Shown: piece after piece, positions 1 through 8,524 of the stretch
Numbering within the stretch: position 1 is the first letter of the stretch
Layout: every line of letters begins with the position of its first letter
NCBI GenBank assembly: GCA_022709695.1
Contig: JAKLII010000008.1
Location: 62,001-126,000, forward strand
Direction of reading: 5' to 3'
Length of the DNA: 64,000 bases
Source of the DNA: Bacteroidota bacterium
GTDB taxonomy: Bacteria; Bacteroidota; Bacteroidia; Bacteroidales; SKPS01
Program-made: the position numbers and the translations under genes
Notes under the pieces: generated by a model
Database searches by the model: none
Seen by the model: only the letters and a program-made list of their open reading frames with translations
What the model was told of the DNA's origin: nothing

Positions 1-1
1 G

Positions 2-1339
2 CTCAGGCTGCCACAGGCCGATCTGGCCTATAACGACCCCAATTTCTTTCTGCGGCTCCAACCCATTATTGGGGGTGCATTTGTGTTCAACCTTCCGGAG
101 GAGGGGGCAAGGCCCATGCAGTTCAATCGCTTCAGTGGTGCCTCCATGGTGGCTTCCTACCGGAATAACTGGGGATTTTATGCCAGCCTCCGCGACCATT
201 ATACCTCCAACCTGACCGTAACCCCTGATTATCTCGTAAGTTCACCCGGCGGCCAGTATAAGCCCGGACAAGGTAATGAAGCGGAATTCAGTGAGATGCG
301 GGGAGGGATGGTTTGGCAAAATACACATATGACCTTCGCCCTGGTGAAGGATCATTTCGAATGGGGGAATCATTATGGCGGTGCTTCCATTTTTGCAGGT
401 CGTGAACCCTCAACGGTGCAGTTCCGTTTTCAGATGACTCCGGTTAAGTGGTTTGAATTCAATTATCTGCACGCATGGCTCAATTCTGCGGTCATCGACA
501 GTGCAAGATCCTATACCTATACCAGCGCCTATGGGAATGGCACCCGCCTGGTATACAGGCAAAAGTATCTGGCAGCCAATATGTTCACGATTAAACCATG
601 GAAACGCACCACCATCTCATTCGGCAATTCCATCATTTACGCCGATATGGGTGTTCATCCTGCCTATCTTATCCCTTTCTCGTTCTTTAAATCCATTGAC
701 CATACATTGAACGGGACCACCAACGATGCGGGCCAGAATTCACAGATGTTTGTGGATGTGAGTACCCGTCTGATCCCGCATACCCATGTCTTTGCAGTGC
801 TGTTTATCGATGAACTTGCAACTACGGTTATGTTCCAGCCTGAAAAACATTCCAATTGCCTGAGTTTCAAAGGGGGATTCCGCATATCGGATTTTCCGGT
901 GCCTGACCTGCATTTCACGGGCGAATACACCCGATCGAATCCCCTGGCATATAAGCACTTTGTCCCCACTACCACTTTTGAATCCAACCGGTACAACCTG
1001 GGTTATTATCTTACCGACAATGCTGAAGAAACGTATCTGGGCATAGCATGGGAGCCCTGGGGTGGATTGAAAGTGGAGTCCTCTTACCGATATGCCCGCA
1101 AAGGGCCTGATTACAATTCGCTTGGCGGGAAACGGCGCGGACTGCCCTTTATGAGTGAGGAACGATGGCACCGCAGCGATTTTGGTATTGAAGCCGGCTG
1201 GCAGTTCGCTGTAAATGCATATGCCCGACTGGGTTACCATTTCCTGCGCTCCGGCGGACCCGATGCTGAGCGCTACCTGCCTGAAGCCCTGCGCGGCCGG
1301 AAGCACCTTTTACAATGCGGGGTGAACCTTGGGTTGTAG
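2..1339 (+). CDS. Wzi-like outer-membrane beta-barrel protein (5' partial)
   Basis: The frame is open from base 2, so the N-terminus and signal peptide lie outside the window; 445 residues are visible, ending at TAG 1337-1339. An internal GTG at 83 is not a credible start because conserved-looking sequence continues upstream of it. The protein has many short amphipathic, aromatic-rich strands and ends on Leu after a strand, as outer-membrane barrels do. The stretch GGASIFAGREPST followed by a WFEFNYLHAWL strand resembles the Bacteroidota capsule-assembly Wzi family, a surface barrel that binds exported polysaccharide. The MBOAT and glycosyltransferase genes downstream suit a polysaccharide role. 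Barrel identity is fairly sure, the Wzi assignment less so. Confidence 0.6.
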   Translation, partial: LRLPQADLAYNDPNFFLRLQPIIGGAFVFNLPEEGARPMQFNRFSGASMVASYRNNWGFYASLRDHYTSNLTVTPDYLVSSPGGQYKPGQGNEAEFSEMRGGMVWQNTHMTFALVKDHFEWGNHYGGASIFAGREPSTVQFRFQMTPVKWFEFNYLHAWLNSAVIDSARSYTYTSAYGNGTRLVYRQKYLAANMFTIKPWKRTTISFGNSIIYADMGVHPAYLIPFSFFKSIDHTLNGTTNDAGQNSQMFVDVSTRLIPHTHVFAVLFIDELATTVMFQPEKHSNCLSFKGGFRISDFPVPDLHFTGEYTRSNPLAYKHFVPTTTFESNRYNLGYYLTDNAEETYLGIAWEPWGGLKVESSYRYARKGPDYNSLGGKRRGLPFMSEERWHRSDFGIEAGWQFAVNAYARLGYHFLRSGGPDAERYLPEALRGRKHLLQCGVNLGL

Positions 1340-1357
1340 GGTGCATTCCCACATTTT

Positions 1358-1443
1358 CATCCCGGATCGCTTCGCTCCCGGGACTCGCTGCGCTCGGCTT
1401 CGCCCAGCATTTTCACATTTACACATTTACACATTTTCACATT
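1358..1443. repeat. Interspersed repeat, copy 1
   Basis: A GC-rich block beginning CATCCCGGATCGCTTCGCTC, with the palindromic core TCCCGGGA, is followed by an AT-rich tail of CACATTTA-type octamers. The first 28 bases and the last 31 bases recur almost exactly at 36284-36352; the middle is longer here. It lies between the Wzi-like gene and mrp, just upstream of a TATCTTTA promoter-like element. No ORF is contained. Confidence 0.75.
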
Positions 1444-1455
1444 GATTTTTCGCTC

Positions 1456-1463
1456 TATCTTTA
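1456..1463 (+). promoter_or_regulatory. Predicted -7 element for mrp
   Basis: TATCTTTA differs from the Bacteroidota -7 consensus TAnnTTTG at one base. It lies 72 bp before the mrp ATG. The region where a -33 TTTG would be expected falls in the CACATTTT tail of the repeat and gives only TTTT-like matches. Confidence 0.4.
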
Positions 1464-1477
1464 CGCAATCTAAATTA

Positions 1478-1512
1478 GCATTGTTAGGGCCGCTCTGAAA
1501 ATCAGACAATGC
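1478..1512 (+). promoter_or_regulatory. Stem-loop in the mrp leader
   Basis: GCATTGT (1478-1484) pairs with ACAATGC (1506-1512). Inside lies a second small hairpin, TCTGA-AAA-TCAGA (1494-1506), which shares a base with the outer stem, so the two may be alternatives. It sits in the predicted mrp leader; function unknown. Confidence 0.3.
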
Positions 1513-1534
1513 CCAGATTAACAGTATTATAGAG

Positions 1535-2647
1535 ATGAAAACCAAAGTAGAAGAGGTTCTGGCAACCGTGAAACATCCTGAATTCCATAGTGACATTATA
1601 TCCCTTGGGATGGCAGAAGTTGAGCGCTGCGATGAGAAAACGATTGAAGTGCATGTACAGGGCAAAAAGTTCCCTGATCCATTTCTGAAATCAGTAGGAA
1701 AGGTTGCCGAGCAAAAGCTGAAGAATGCCTTTGCCGGTGCCGCCATCCATATACGCATTACGGAGGCTGAAAGGCCCGACCCGAAACCTGTACTTCCTGA
1801 ATCGCTGAAGCAGGTGAAACACATCATTGCTGTTGCCTCCGGAAAAGGAGGAGTAGGGAAATCCACAGTGGCTGTAAATCTTGCTGTTGGGCTGGCCCGC
1901 ATGGGTCAGAAGGTAGCCCTGGTGGATGCCGATATCTACGGCCCCTCGATGCCCCTGATGCTCGGGGCAAAAGACGCCAAACCGGGAGGGGTTCCCTATG
2001 GCGACCGTACCCTGATTAAGCCTGTGGAACGGTTTGGGGTGAAAATGCTTTCGGTAGGATTCTTTGTTGATCCCGAGAAAGCGCTCATATGGCGCGGGCC
2101 CATGGCATCCGGTGCGCTTCAGCAAATCATTTCTGACAGCTTCTGGGGCGAAATCGACTACATGGTGGTAGATCTGCCCCCCGGAACCGGCGACATCCAC
2201 CTTACACTCGTGCAGACCATCCCGGTAACCGGTGCCGTAATCGTCAGCACACCCCAGGAAGTGGCTGTTGCTGATGCCCGTAAAGGCGTAGCCATGTTCC
2301 GCCAGGATAAGATCAATGTGCCCGTACTCGGATTCGTGGAAAACATGGCCTGGTTCTCGCCACCCGATATGCCCGACAAACGCTACTTCGTGTTTGGTAA
2401 GGGTGGCTGTGATGCCCTTGCCTTAGAAACCGGTGTAGAGGTGATCGGAAGGATTCCGGTAGTTGAGGCGATCTGTACTTCCGGGGATATTGGTGTGCCG
2501 GTTGTACTGGATGAGAAATCGCCTCTGGCAGAGGCTTTTATGAAACTTGCCTCCAATGTGATCCGCAAAACGGAAGAGCGCCTCCAAACTGAAGACCCGA
2601 CCCGAATTGTGGAAGTAGAGTACAGGGACAACCCTCATAAACAATAA
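1535..2647 (+). CDS. mrp: Mrp/NBP35-family Fe-S cluster carrier ATPase
   Basis: Cytoplasmic P-loop ATPase that carries and transfers iron-sulfur clusters (ApbC/Mrp group), 370 residues. An N-terminal MIP18/DUF59-type domain spans about 5-78. A MinD-like deviant Walker A, SGKGGVGKST, lies at 102-111, then DADIYGPSMP and the DLPPGTGD switch. The C-terminal CxxC that bridges clusters in enterobacterial ApbC is absent: the matching stretch after ENMAWFS has no cysteine pair. My recollection is that Bacteroides homologues share this lack. The next gene is a NifU-like scaffold, which supports the Fe-S role. ATG 1535 gives the full DUF59 domain. Confidence 0.9.
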   Translation: MKTKVEEVLATVKHPEFHSDIISLGMAEVERCDEKTIEVHVQGKKFPDPFLKSVGKVAEQKLKNAFAGAAIHIRITEAERPDPKPVLPESLKQVKHIIAVASGKGGVGKSTVAVNLAVGLARMGQKVALVDADIYGPSMPLMLGAKDAKPGGVPYGDRTLIKPVERFGVKMLSVGFFVDPEKALIWRGPMASGALQQIISDSFWGEIDYMVVDLPPGTGDIHLTLVQTIPVTGAVIVSTPQEVAVADARKGVAMFRQDKINVPVLGFVENMAWFSPPDMPDKRYFVFGKGGCDALALETGVEVIGRIPVVEAICTSGDIGVPVVLDEKSPLAEAFMKLASNVIRKTEERLQTEDPTRIVEVEYRDNPHKQ

Positions 2648-2701
2648 ATCATCAAACCTATCAGAATATTTTAATCCCCAAAATTATCCAGGAGAACTAT
2701 T

Positions 2702-2962
2702 ATGGAAAACCAGAATTCACGTGACGAACTGACCAGGAAAGTCAACAATGTGATCAGCCAGATTCGCCCTTACCTCGAAGCCGACGGTGGTAACATTGCC
2801 TTTGTATCCCTAAGCGATGATAATGTGGTGCATGTGGAGTTGCAGGGCGCCTGTGCCGGCTGTCCCATGAGCATGATGACCCTGAAAAGCGGTGTTGAAG
2901 CTGCCATGAAAAAAGCCATCCCTGAAATCAAGTCTGTAGAAGCTACGAATTTTCACTTCTGA
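2702..2962 (+). CDS. NifU-like C-terminal domain Fe-S scaffold protein
   Basis: Small cytoplasmic protein of 86 residues made of just the NifU C-terminal (Nfu) domain. It starts with helical sequence running into IRPYLEADGG and carries the cluster-binding CxxC as C51-A-G-C54, followed by MMTLKSGVE. Nfu proteins hold a [4Fe-4S] cluster, often between two subunits, and hand it to apoproteins. It follows mrp by 54 bp on the same strand, so the two probably form a cluster-delivery operon. AGGAGA at 2690-2695 is a plausible ribosome site. Confidence 0.9.
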   Translation: MENQNSRDELTRKVNNVISQIRPYLEADGGNIAFVSLSDDNVVHVELQGACAGCPMSMMTLKSGVEAAMKKAIPEIKSVEATNFHF

Positions 2963-2976
2963 AAGTATAGGAGTAG

Positions 2977-3027
<51 letters not shown>

Positions 3028-3032
3028 TGACT

Positions 3033-4478
3033 ATGGTTTTCAACTCGCTGGAGTTTCTGCTGTTTTTTCCGCTGGTGGTTGCGGGATATTACCTGATACC
3101 CTTCCGCTTCCGCTGGATGCTGCTTTTGGCTGCCAGTTATTACTTCTATATGTGCTGGAAGCTTGAGTACGTATTCCTGATCCTCTTTTCAACCCTTGTG
3201 GATTATGTAGCAGGAATCATGATTGAGAAAAACCGGGGCAGGCGCCCTGTGATGACACTCTGGCTTATATTCAGTTTAGTCCTTAACCTTGGGCTGCTCT
3301 TTACCTTTAAATACTTCAATTTTTTCAATGAGAACCTGAGAATCCTGTTCAATGCCGTAAATATTGTCTGGCATGTTCCTTCACTGAATCTTCTATTGCC
3401 GGTGGGCATCTCGTTCTACACATTTCAGACATTGAGTTATACCATTGAGGTGTACCGGGGTAACTACCGTGCCGAGAAGCATCCCGGCTATTTTGCACTG
3501 TATGTGTCCTACTTCCCGCAACTTGTGGCAGGTCCGATCGAAAGGCCCGGAAACCTGTTGCCACAGCTCCGGCAGCAGCACTCATGGACTTATGATAATG
3601 TTACGGATGGGCTGAAGCTCATGGCGTGGGGGTTTTTCAAGAAACTGGTAATCGCCGACCGGATTGCCGTCTATGTGGATCCGGTATTTGCGGATCCGTC
3701 AGGATATTATGGCCTCAACATGCTGATTCCGGCCATGTTACTTCATATCAGGGTGTATTGCGACTTTTCAGCTTATTCCGATATTGCCATCGGAGCGGCC
3801 CGTATCATGGGAGTGCAGTTGTCGGTAAATTTCGACCGGCCCATGTTCGCCACTTCCTTCAGGAGTTTCTGGCGTAAATGGCACATCACCCTAACCCGGT
3901 TTGTGATGGATTATATTTTTAAACCATTAATTTCCAGAGTAAATCACTGGGGTACAGCAGGTCGTTTTTTTGCTATCGTTATGTCATTCAGCATCATTGG
4001 ATTATGGCACGGAGCAGCATGGGGGATGGTGTTGTTCGGGTTCTTCAACGGATTACTGGTGGCCTCCGAATCAGTGAAATGGCCCTGGCAGCGTTGGATG
4101 GATCGCTTTCTTCATCCGCGAATCGTTAATTTCCTTAACGGTGTTTTTGTTTTTGTAATGATATGTACCACTGTGGTATGTTTCGGCGCCGGATCGTTAC
4201 CCAAACTGTCGCTTATCTACCACAATATCTTTTCAGCACCCCTTACCCCTTTGACCATGCAGATGTTCAACGGCGACCTGTACAGTATGATGGTACTGCT
4301 GTTGTCAATTGCTCTGGTAGCCATCGTGGAGTTTGCCCAGAAGGATCAGCCCCTGATATCGGGCTGGATTAACCGTTTGCCATGGTACGGAAGGTGGCTC
4401 TTTTACCTGATGATTATCACACTAATGTTTAATTTTGGGCTCTATTCCAATAAGGCATATATCTACTTTCAATTCTGA
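3033..4478 (+). CDS. MBOAT-family membrane O-acyltransferase (AlgI-like)
   Basis: Polytopic membrane protein of 481 residues with about ten hydrophobic segments. The MBOAT landmarks are present: LPVGISFYTFQ, FPQLVAGPIERP, a YCDFSAYSDIAIG stretch, FWRKWHITL and the catalytic-type histidine in GLWHG (His326). AlgI-type members move acyl groups, usually acetyl, across the inner membrane for O-acylation of extracytoplasmic polysaccharides. The substrate cannot be read from the sequence. The stop overlaps the start of the next gene (TGATG), an arrangement typical of AlgI/AlgJ- or DltB/DltD-type pairs. Glycosyltransferases downstream fit exopolysaccharide acylation. Confidence 0.88.
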   Translation: MVFNSLEFLLFFPLVVAGYYLIPFRFRWMLLLAASYYFYMCWKLEYVFLILFSTLVDYVAGIMIEKNRGRRPVMTLWLIFSLVLNLGLLFTFKYFNFFNENLRILFNAVNIVWHVPSLNLLLPVGISFYTFQTLSYTIEVYRGNYRAEKHPGYFALYVSYFPQLVAGPIERPGNLLPQLRQQHSWTYDNVTDGLKLMAWGFFKKLVIADRIAVYVDPVFADPSGYYGLNMLIPAMLLHIRVYCDFSAYSDIAIGAARIMGVQLSVNFDRPMFATSFRSFWRKWHITLTRFVMDYIFKPLISRVNHWGTAGRFFAIVMSFSIIGLWHGAAWGMVLFGFFNGLLVASESVKWPWQRWMDRFLHPRIVNFLNGVFVFVMICTTVVCFGAGSLPKLSLIYHNIFSAPLTPLTMQMFNGDLYSMMVLLLSIALVAIVEFAQKDQPLISGWINRLPWYGRWLFYLMIITLMFNFGLYSNKAYIYFQF

Positions 4479-5554
4479 TGAGACACCGGGAGCTAATACT
4501 GAAGATGTGTGCCGGATTGATCCTGGTATTGCTGATCAATTTCGGAATCCGAAGAACCTTTGATCCTTCATGGTACTTTGGCAATGAAACCCTTGGTCAC
4601 AAGATGCAGCTTTACCTGCCGGTACAGGACTCTTTTAATACCCTCTTTGTCGGATCCAGCACTATATTCTACAATCTCGATCCACTGTATTTTGACAGCC
4701 TGATGCCAAGGGAATGGAATATCAGGAGCTTTAACCTGGGTGGCGGCGGTTCGCTTCCTCCTGAGACATACCGATTTGTAAAAGAACTGATTACACGGAA
4801 TCCGGGCAAAGTGAAAAATATCATTCTTGAGCTCCGCGATGTGGGAATATTTTCCGAAAATCACAGAAATACCCTCCGTAAAAGATATTGGTTAACACCT
4901 GCCTGGTACACATTTATGCTCAGAGCGCAATGGCATTCAGAATTGCCGGCAGATCTCAGGATCCGGACCTCATTGTTTACTACCGAATCTTTTCTGGAAA
5001 GGTCGTTGAACCTTGGGTATTTCAACGATTTGTATGCGCTTGATCCAATGGATGATAAAGTATCCGGAGATCGGCTGCAGGATATTGTCAGAGCCCGCAG
5101 GAACGGAATGCTTCCCGTTTCTGCTGAAAGGGAGCATGAACGCGGAGCATTGTTTTATCAGGATACATCCCGATTGTTGTTGATTGCCAACGCCTGTAAA
5201 TCGGAATTATCCCTGGAAAATCCACCCAGACCGAATCCCATTCACATGAAAGCACTGTCGGGGCTGATTGAAGAATGCAGGAAACACGGGATCCATCTCG
5301 TATTCCTACTTCATCCGAAGATGGAGAAAGTACAGGTATCGGAGACCCTTGCCCTGACCCGTGCATTGCCTGAAAACCATCTGATCAATCTCTCAGATCC
5401 TGACAGCTTCCCGGAACTTTATCTTGCCGAAAATTCATTGAATTACAACCATTTCAACCGTAAAGGAACCAGAGTTCTGACGGAACAGGCCGCAAAGGGA
5501 TTTTATAAGGTCCATACCGCATATCTCAATACAGCTGTATTCACGAATCGATAA
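4478..5554 (+). CDS. SGNH-like (DltD/AlgJ-type) partner of the MBOAT protein
   Basis: A 358-residue protein with one N-terminal membrane segment (about 8-24) and a presumably periplasmic domain. I do not recognise a named family with certainty. The LFVGSST stretch (Ser at 60-61) resembles the nucleophile block of SGNH esterases. Near the C-terminus NYNHFNRKGTRVL (about 325-337) resembles the block with the catalytic His. Such proteins commonly pair with MBOAT acyltransferases and complete acyl transfer to the acceptor. One-base overlap with the MBOAT gene implies coupled translation. Inference from architecture and context. Confidence 0.6.
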   Translation: MRHRELILKMCAGLILVLLINFGIRRTFDPSWYFGNETLGHKMQLYLPVQDSFNTLFVGSSTIFYNLDPLYFDSLMPREWNIRSFNLGGGGSLPPETYRFVKELITRNPGKVKNIILELRDVGIFSENHRNTLRKRYWLTPAWYTFMLRAQWHSELPADLRIRTSLFTTESFLERSLNLGYFNDLYALDPMDDKVSGDRLQDIVRARRNGMLPVSAEREHERGALFYQDTSRLLLIANACKSELSLENPPRPNPIHMKALSGLIEECRKHGIHLVFLLHPKMEKVQVSETLALTRALPENHLINLSDPDSFPELYLAENSLNYNHFNRKGTRVLTEQAAKGFYKVHTAYLNTAVFTNR

Positions 5555-5573
5555 ATAACCAATCATACCACAA

Positions 5574-6236
5574 ATGAAGAAATCAATCTGGTTTTTAGCT
5601 GCCATTATCGTTTTAGTGTCCTGTAAGGGGAAGAAGGGGGAAATACAGGAAGTTGCCGGAGACCAGCCATCGAATGGCTTTTCGACGGAGCAGGCGGCCC
5701 TGATCGACGAGCTGTCGGTGCTGGAGTGTGAAATCTACACAAAAATCTCAGCCGCCTTGGTTAATCCCCCTGATTCTGAGGCTGATTCAGCCATAAGAAA
5801 GCTCAGGACCCGGCGCATCGAATCTCTTGCCAGAGTTGCTTCCCTGTTTCCCGATTCTGCTTCAAAAGCAGCATTTACTGCAGAAATGGACAGGAGAAAA
5901 AGTGCAGATGATTATTGCCCGGGGATGAAGGAATTGCAGCGCGATTCGACGAAGGGAAAAACAGCCGCTGAACTGAATATCCGCGGGGATGCGAAGTTGC
6001 TTGCAGTGCTGAATTGCAGAATCCTGAAGGCAGATACCGATCTGAAGAGCAATCCGGCCAACAGAAAAGCGGCAGAAGCACTGAAGAAGATAAGGCTTGA
6101 AAAAAAGACCCTCATGGCGAAACTGGTTTCCATATATGGGCCTGAGATCTTGAAAGACAAATCTTTCAGGGCTTTGGTGAAGGATGCCCAGGATTCCACA
6201 TGCAATTTTACAGAAAAGGTATCTGGTAAATTGTAA
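5574..6236 (+). CDS. Hypothetical lipoprotein
   Basis: A 220-residue protein of unknown function. The N-terminus MKKSIWFLAAIIVLVSC is a lipoprotein signal with lipobox LVSC (Cys17), followed by a Lys/Gly-rich tether, so it is probably membrane-anchored in the envelope. The rest is charged and mainly helical, with three further cysteines (C32, C115, C147) and one near the end (C211). It starts 19 bp after the SGNH-like gene and probably belongs to the same transcript. Confidence 0.7.
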   Translation: MKKSIWFLAAIIVLVSCKGKKGEIQEVAGDQPSNGFSTEQAALIDELSVLECEIYTKISAALVNPPDSEADSAIRKLRTRRIESLARVASLFPDSASKAAFTAEMDRRKSADDYCPGMKELQRDSTKGKTAAELNIRGDAKLLAVLNCRILKADTDLKSNPANRKAAEALKKIRLEKKTLMAKLVSIYGPEILKDKSFRALVKDAQDSTCNFTEKVSGKL

Positions 6237-6272
6237 AATGAGTTACATTGCCTCCCCAAACCGGGATATAAA

Positions 6273-7385
6273 ATGAGAATTGCCATATTGGCTGATCCTA
6301 TTGATAACCAGTCTGCCGGTGTACATACCTTCACCCGCGAGATGATTCATTCCCTGTTGCGCAACGACAGGGAGAATGAGTACCTGCTGTTTCGTCGCAA
6401 AAAAAACCCTGCATTCGCTGGCGCCAGGAGTATCGCCATCCCTCTCCTTCGCTGGACCCTGATATTCCCGGCTTTACGGCTCTTCATGATTTTCGGGAGA
6501 CTGGCGGGCAGGTTAAAGGTGGATGTGGTCATTGAGCCTGCCCATTTTGGCCCCTTTTTTATGCCACGAAGGGTAAAAAGGGTTACGGTTATCCACGACC
6601 TTACCCCGCTGAAGTTTCCTGAACATCACCGGTGGCATAGCCAGGTGCTGCAAAACCTCTTCCTGCGGAGGATTATGAAAAAGGCGGATCTCATCATTAC
6701 CAACTCCGAAAACTCACGTCAGGACATCATCCGTCAGTTTCCCTTTACCGAAGAACGGGTGGAAAAGATTTATCTGGGATACGATGCTTCGTTCAGCCCC
6801 GATATCCGGCCTGAAGTCCTGGAGCAGTATGGTATCACGGTTCCATACTTTTTGTTTGTCAGTACCATTGAACCAAGGAAAAACCTTTCTCTGCTCCTCA
6901 GCGCCTACCTTCGGTTCAGAATGAACAACCCTATGCCGGTGCAGCTTGTGATCGTTGGGGCAAGAGGATGGAAATGCAGGCGCCTGTTCAGGGAGATCAG
7001 CCAGCACCATTTCCGTTCCGATATCATTATACCGGGCTATGTACCCCGGAGTGACCTCCCTGCGCTCTATTCACAAACAATGGCATTTGTGTATCCGTCT
7101 TATTACGAGGGATTTGGGTTGCCTGTGCTCGAAGCCATGGCCTGTGGGGCGCCATGCCTGGTGAGTAATGCCTCATCGTTGCCGGAAGTTGCCGGCAGAG
7201 CCGCACTGATGTTTAACCCTTTTGATGTGTCTGATCTTACGGATCAGCTGGAAGCAGTTGCCGGCAATCCCCAGCAGCGTATCGAGATGTCGGCCAGATC
7301 TATAAAACAGGCAGCCAAATTTTCATGGGATCGTTTTGCCGGCGAATTCCTTGACATCCTGAGCAGTCATAAGATGTTGTCATGA
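6273..7385 (+). CDS. GT4-family glycosyltransferase
   Basis: Predicted GT-B glycosyltransferase of 370 residues. It opens with MRIAILADPIDNQSAGVHTF, has a VTVIHDLTPLKFP acceptor-side block, and carries the GT4 donor-side motifs STIEPRKNL (about 200-208) and YYEGFGLPVLEAMACG (about 278-293), where the Glu contacts the nucleotide sugar. Such enzymes add a sugar to a lipid-linked or polysaccharide acceptor at the cytoplasmic membrane face. Donor and acceptor are not readable from sequence. The stop overlaps the next glycosyltransferase by 4 bp, so the two probably act in one pathway. Confidence 0.88.
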   Translation: MRIAILADPIDNQSAGVHTFTREMIHSLLRNDRENEYLLFRRKKNPAFAGARSIAIPLLRWTLIFPALRLFMIFGRLAGRLKVDVVIEPAHFGPFFMPRRVKRVTVIHDLTPLKFPEHHRWHSQVLQNLFLRRIMKKADLIITNSENSRQDIIRQFPFTEERVEKIYLGYDASFSPDIRPEVLEQYGITVPYFLFVSTIEPRKNLSLLLSAYLRFRMNNPMPVQLVIVGARGWKCRRLFREISQHHFRSDIIIPGYVPRSDLPALYSQTMAFVYPSYYEGFGLPVLEAMACGAPCLVSNASSLPEVAGRAALMFNPFDVSDLTDQLEAVAGNPQQRIEMSARSIKQAAKFSWDRFAGEFLDILSSHKMLS

Positions 7386-8524
7386 AACATGCTGCCGGGG
7401 AAGTCCTGTTCATTCTTGAACATTTCCATCCCTGTATCGGAGGAGTGGAAACCCTGTTTCTGCAACTTTCAGAAACCCTGGTAAAAAACGGGATACCGGT
7501 TACTGTGGTTACGCTGAAAACAAACCGGGAATCACCTGTATATGAGGCATACCATGGGGTACTTATCCGCCGGATCCGTGCCCTTAACCGCTTCTGGTTT
7601 GCACTTTGCGCCGTTCCTGCTGCAATCTGGTATGCCCGGAAAGCCTCCCTCATTCAGACCTCCACCTTTGCAGCTGGATTTACCGGATGGATTGCAGGCA
7701 GAATCACCGGAACAAAGGTGGTGATAACAGTTCATGAAGTGTGGGATACCCTGTGGCTCAGTTTCCCGTGGATGCAAGGAAATATAGCCAGGTTTTACCG
7801 TCTGCTTGAGCGGGTACTGCTGAAACTCCCCTTTGATCGGTATGTTGCAGTTTCTGAGGCCACTGCCCGGGCTATGGCAGGAATTGGAATACCTGAGGAC
7901 AGAACGATAACCATCAGAAATGGAGTGGATTACGATAGGCTTAAATCTTACCTTGCAACGGATGGGGTAAAAGACCGGGGGGAACAGTCAAGTCCCAGTT
8001 TTGTGTACTATGGCAGGCTCGGTCATTCAAAAGGGCTGGACCTGATTGTGGAGGGAGGCAGATTATTTCTGGAATCAAATCCTGATGGTTCCATCGTGCT
8101 GGTGGTTCCTGCTGCCCCTGCTACCTTCAGAAAAAGACTGGAAGGGGCCATTGCGGCTACGGGTCATCAAAACAGTTTCGTTCTGGTGCCGCCACTCCCG
8201 GAAGATGAGCTGTTTAAGCTCATCTCCTCCTGTACGGCAGTGTTGATTCCGTCCAGGAATGAGGGGTTTTCCTATGTGGCGGCTGAATGTACGGCAATTG
8301 GAATCCCCATGATTATCAGTGGGAAAGGAGCCTTGCAGGAAACAGCCGGCGGCAGGGTAGTGGAAATGGAGTCTTTTTCGGCTGAAGGTCTTTGTGCAGC
8401 TATGCACAAGGCCGCCTCCGGATTGTTCGGAGTCAGGCCCCGGGACCGCTTTCCTTTGCAGGAGCAGGCAGATCGGTACCTGCTTCTTTATCGCGATCTG
8501 ACCACCGGGCAACTTCCTCTTTGA
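7382..8524 (+). CDS. GT4-family glycosyltransferase
   Basis: A 380-residue GT-B enzyme. The N-terminal GGVE motif (Gly-Gly-Val-Glu near residue 20) is typical of GT4 acceptor-binding loops, and the C-terminal half has YYGRLGHSKGLDL and the donor-site motif PSRNEGFSYVAAEC. The start overlaps the preceding glycosyltransferase (ATGA). Its last 92 bp overlap, tail to tail, the 3' end of the DUF2304 gene on the other strand. Specific linkage unknown. Confidence 0.86.
   Translation: MKHAAGEVLFILEHFHPCIGGVETLFLQLSETLVKNGIPVTVVTLKTNRESPVYEAYHGVLIRRIRALNRFWFALCAVPAAIWYARKASLIQTSTFAAGFTGWIAGRITGTKVVITVHEVWDTLWLSFPWMQGNIARFYRLLERVLLKLPFDRYVAVSEATARAMAGIGIPEDRTITIRNGVDYDRLKSYLATDGVKDRGEQSSPSFVYYGRLGHSKGLDLIVEGGRLFLESNPDGSIVLVVPAAPATFRKRLEGAIAATGHQNSFVLVPPLPEDELFKLISSCTAVLIPSRNEGFSYVAAECTAIGIPMIISGKGALQETAGGRVVEMESFSAEGLCAAMHKAASGLFGVRPRDRFPLQEQADRYLLLYRDLTTGQLPL

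Noticed and set aside
740-1306. 188-codon frame opposite the Wzi-like gene
   Set aside because: Antisense to a coherent barrel protein, with no domain of its own.
1411-1443. CACATTTA repeats considered as a CRISPR-like or phage repeat array
   Set aside because: Units are only 8 bp, with no spacers and no cas genes nearby.
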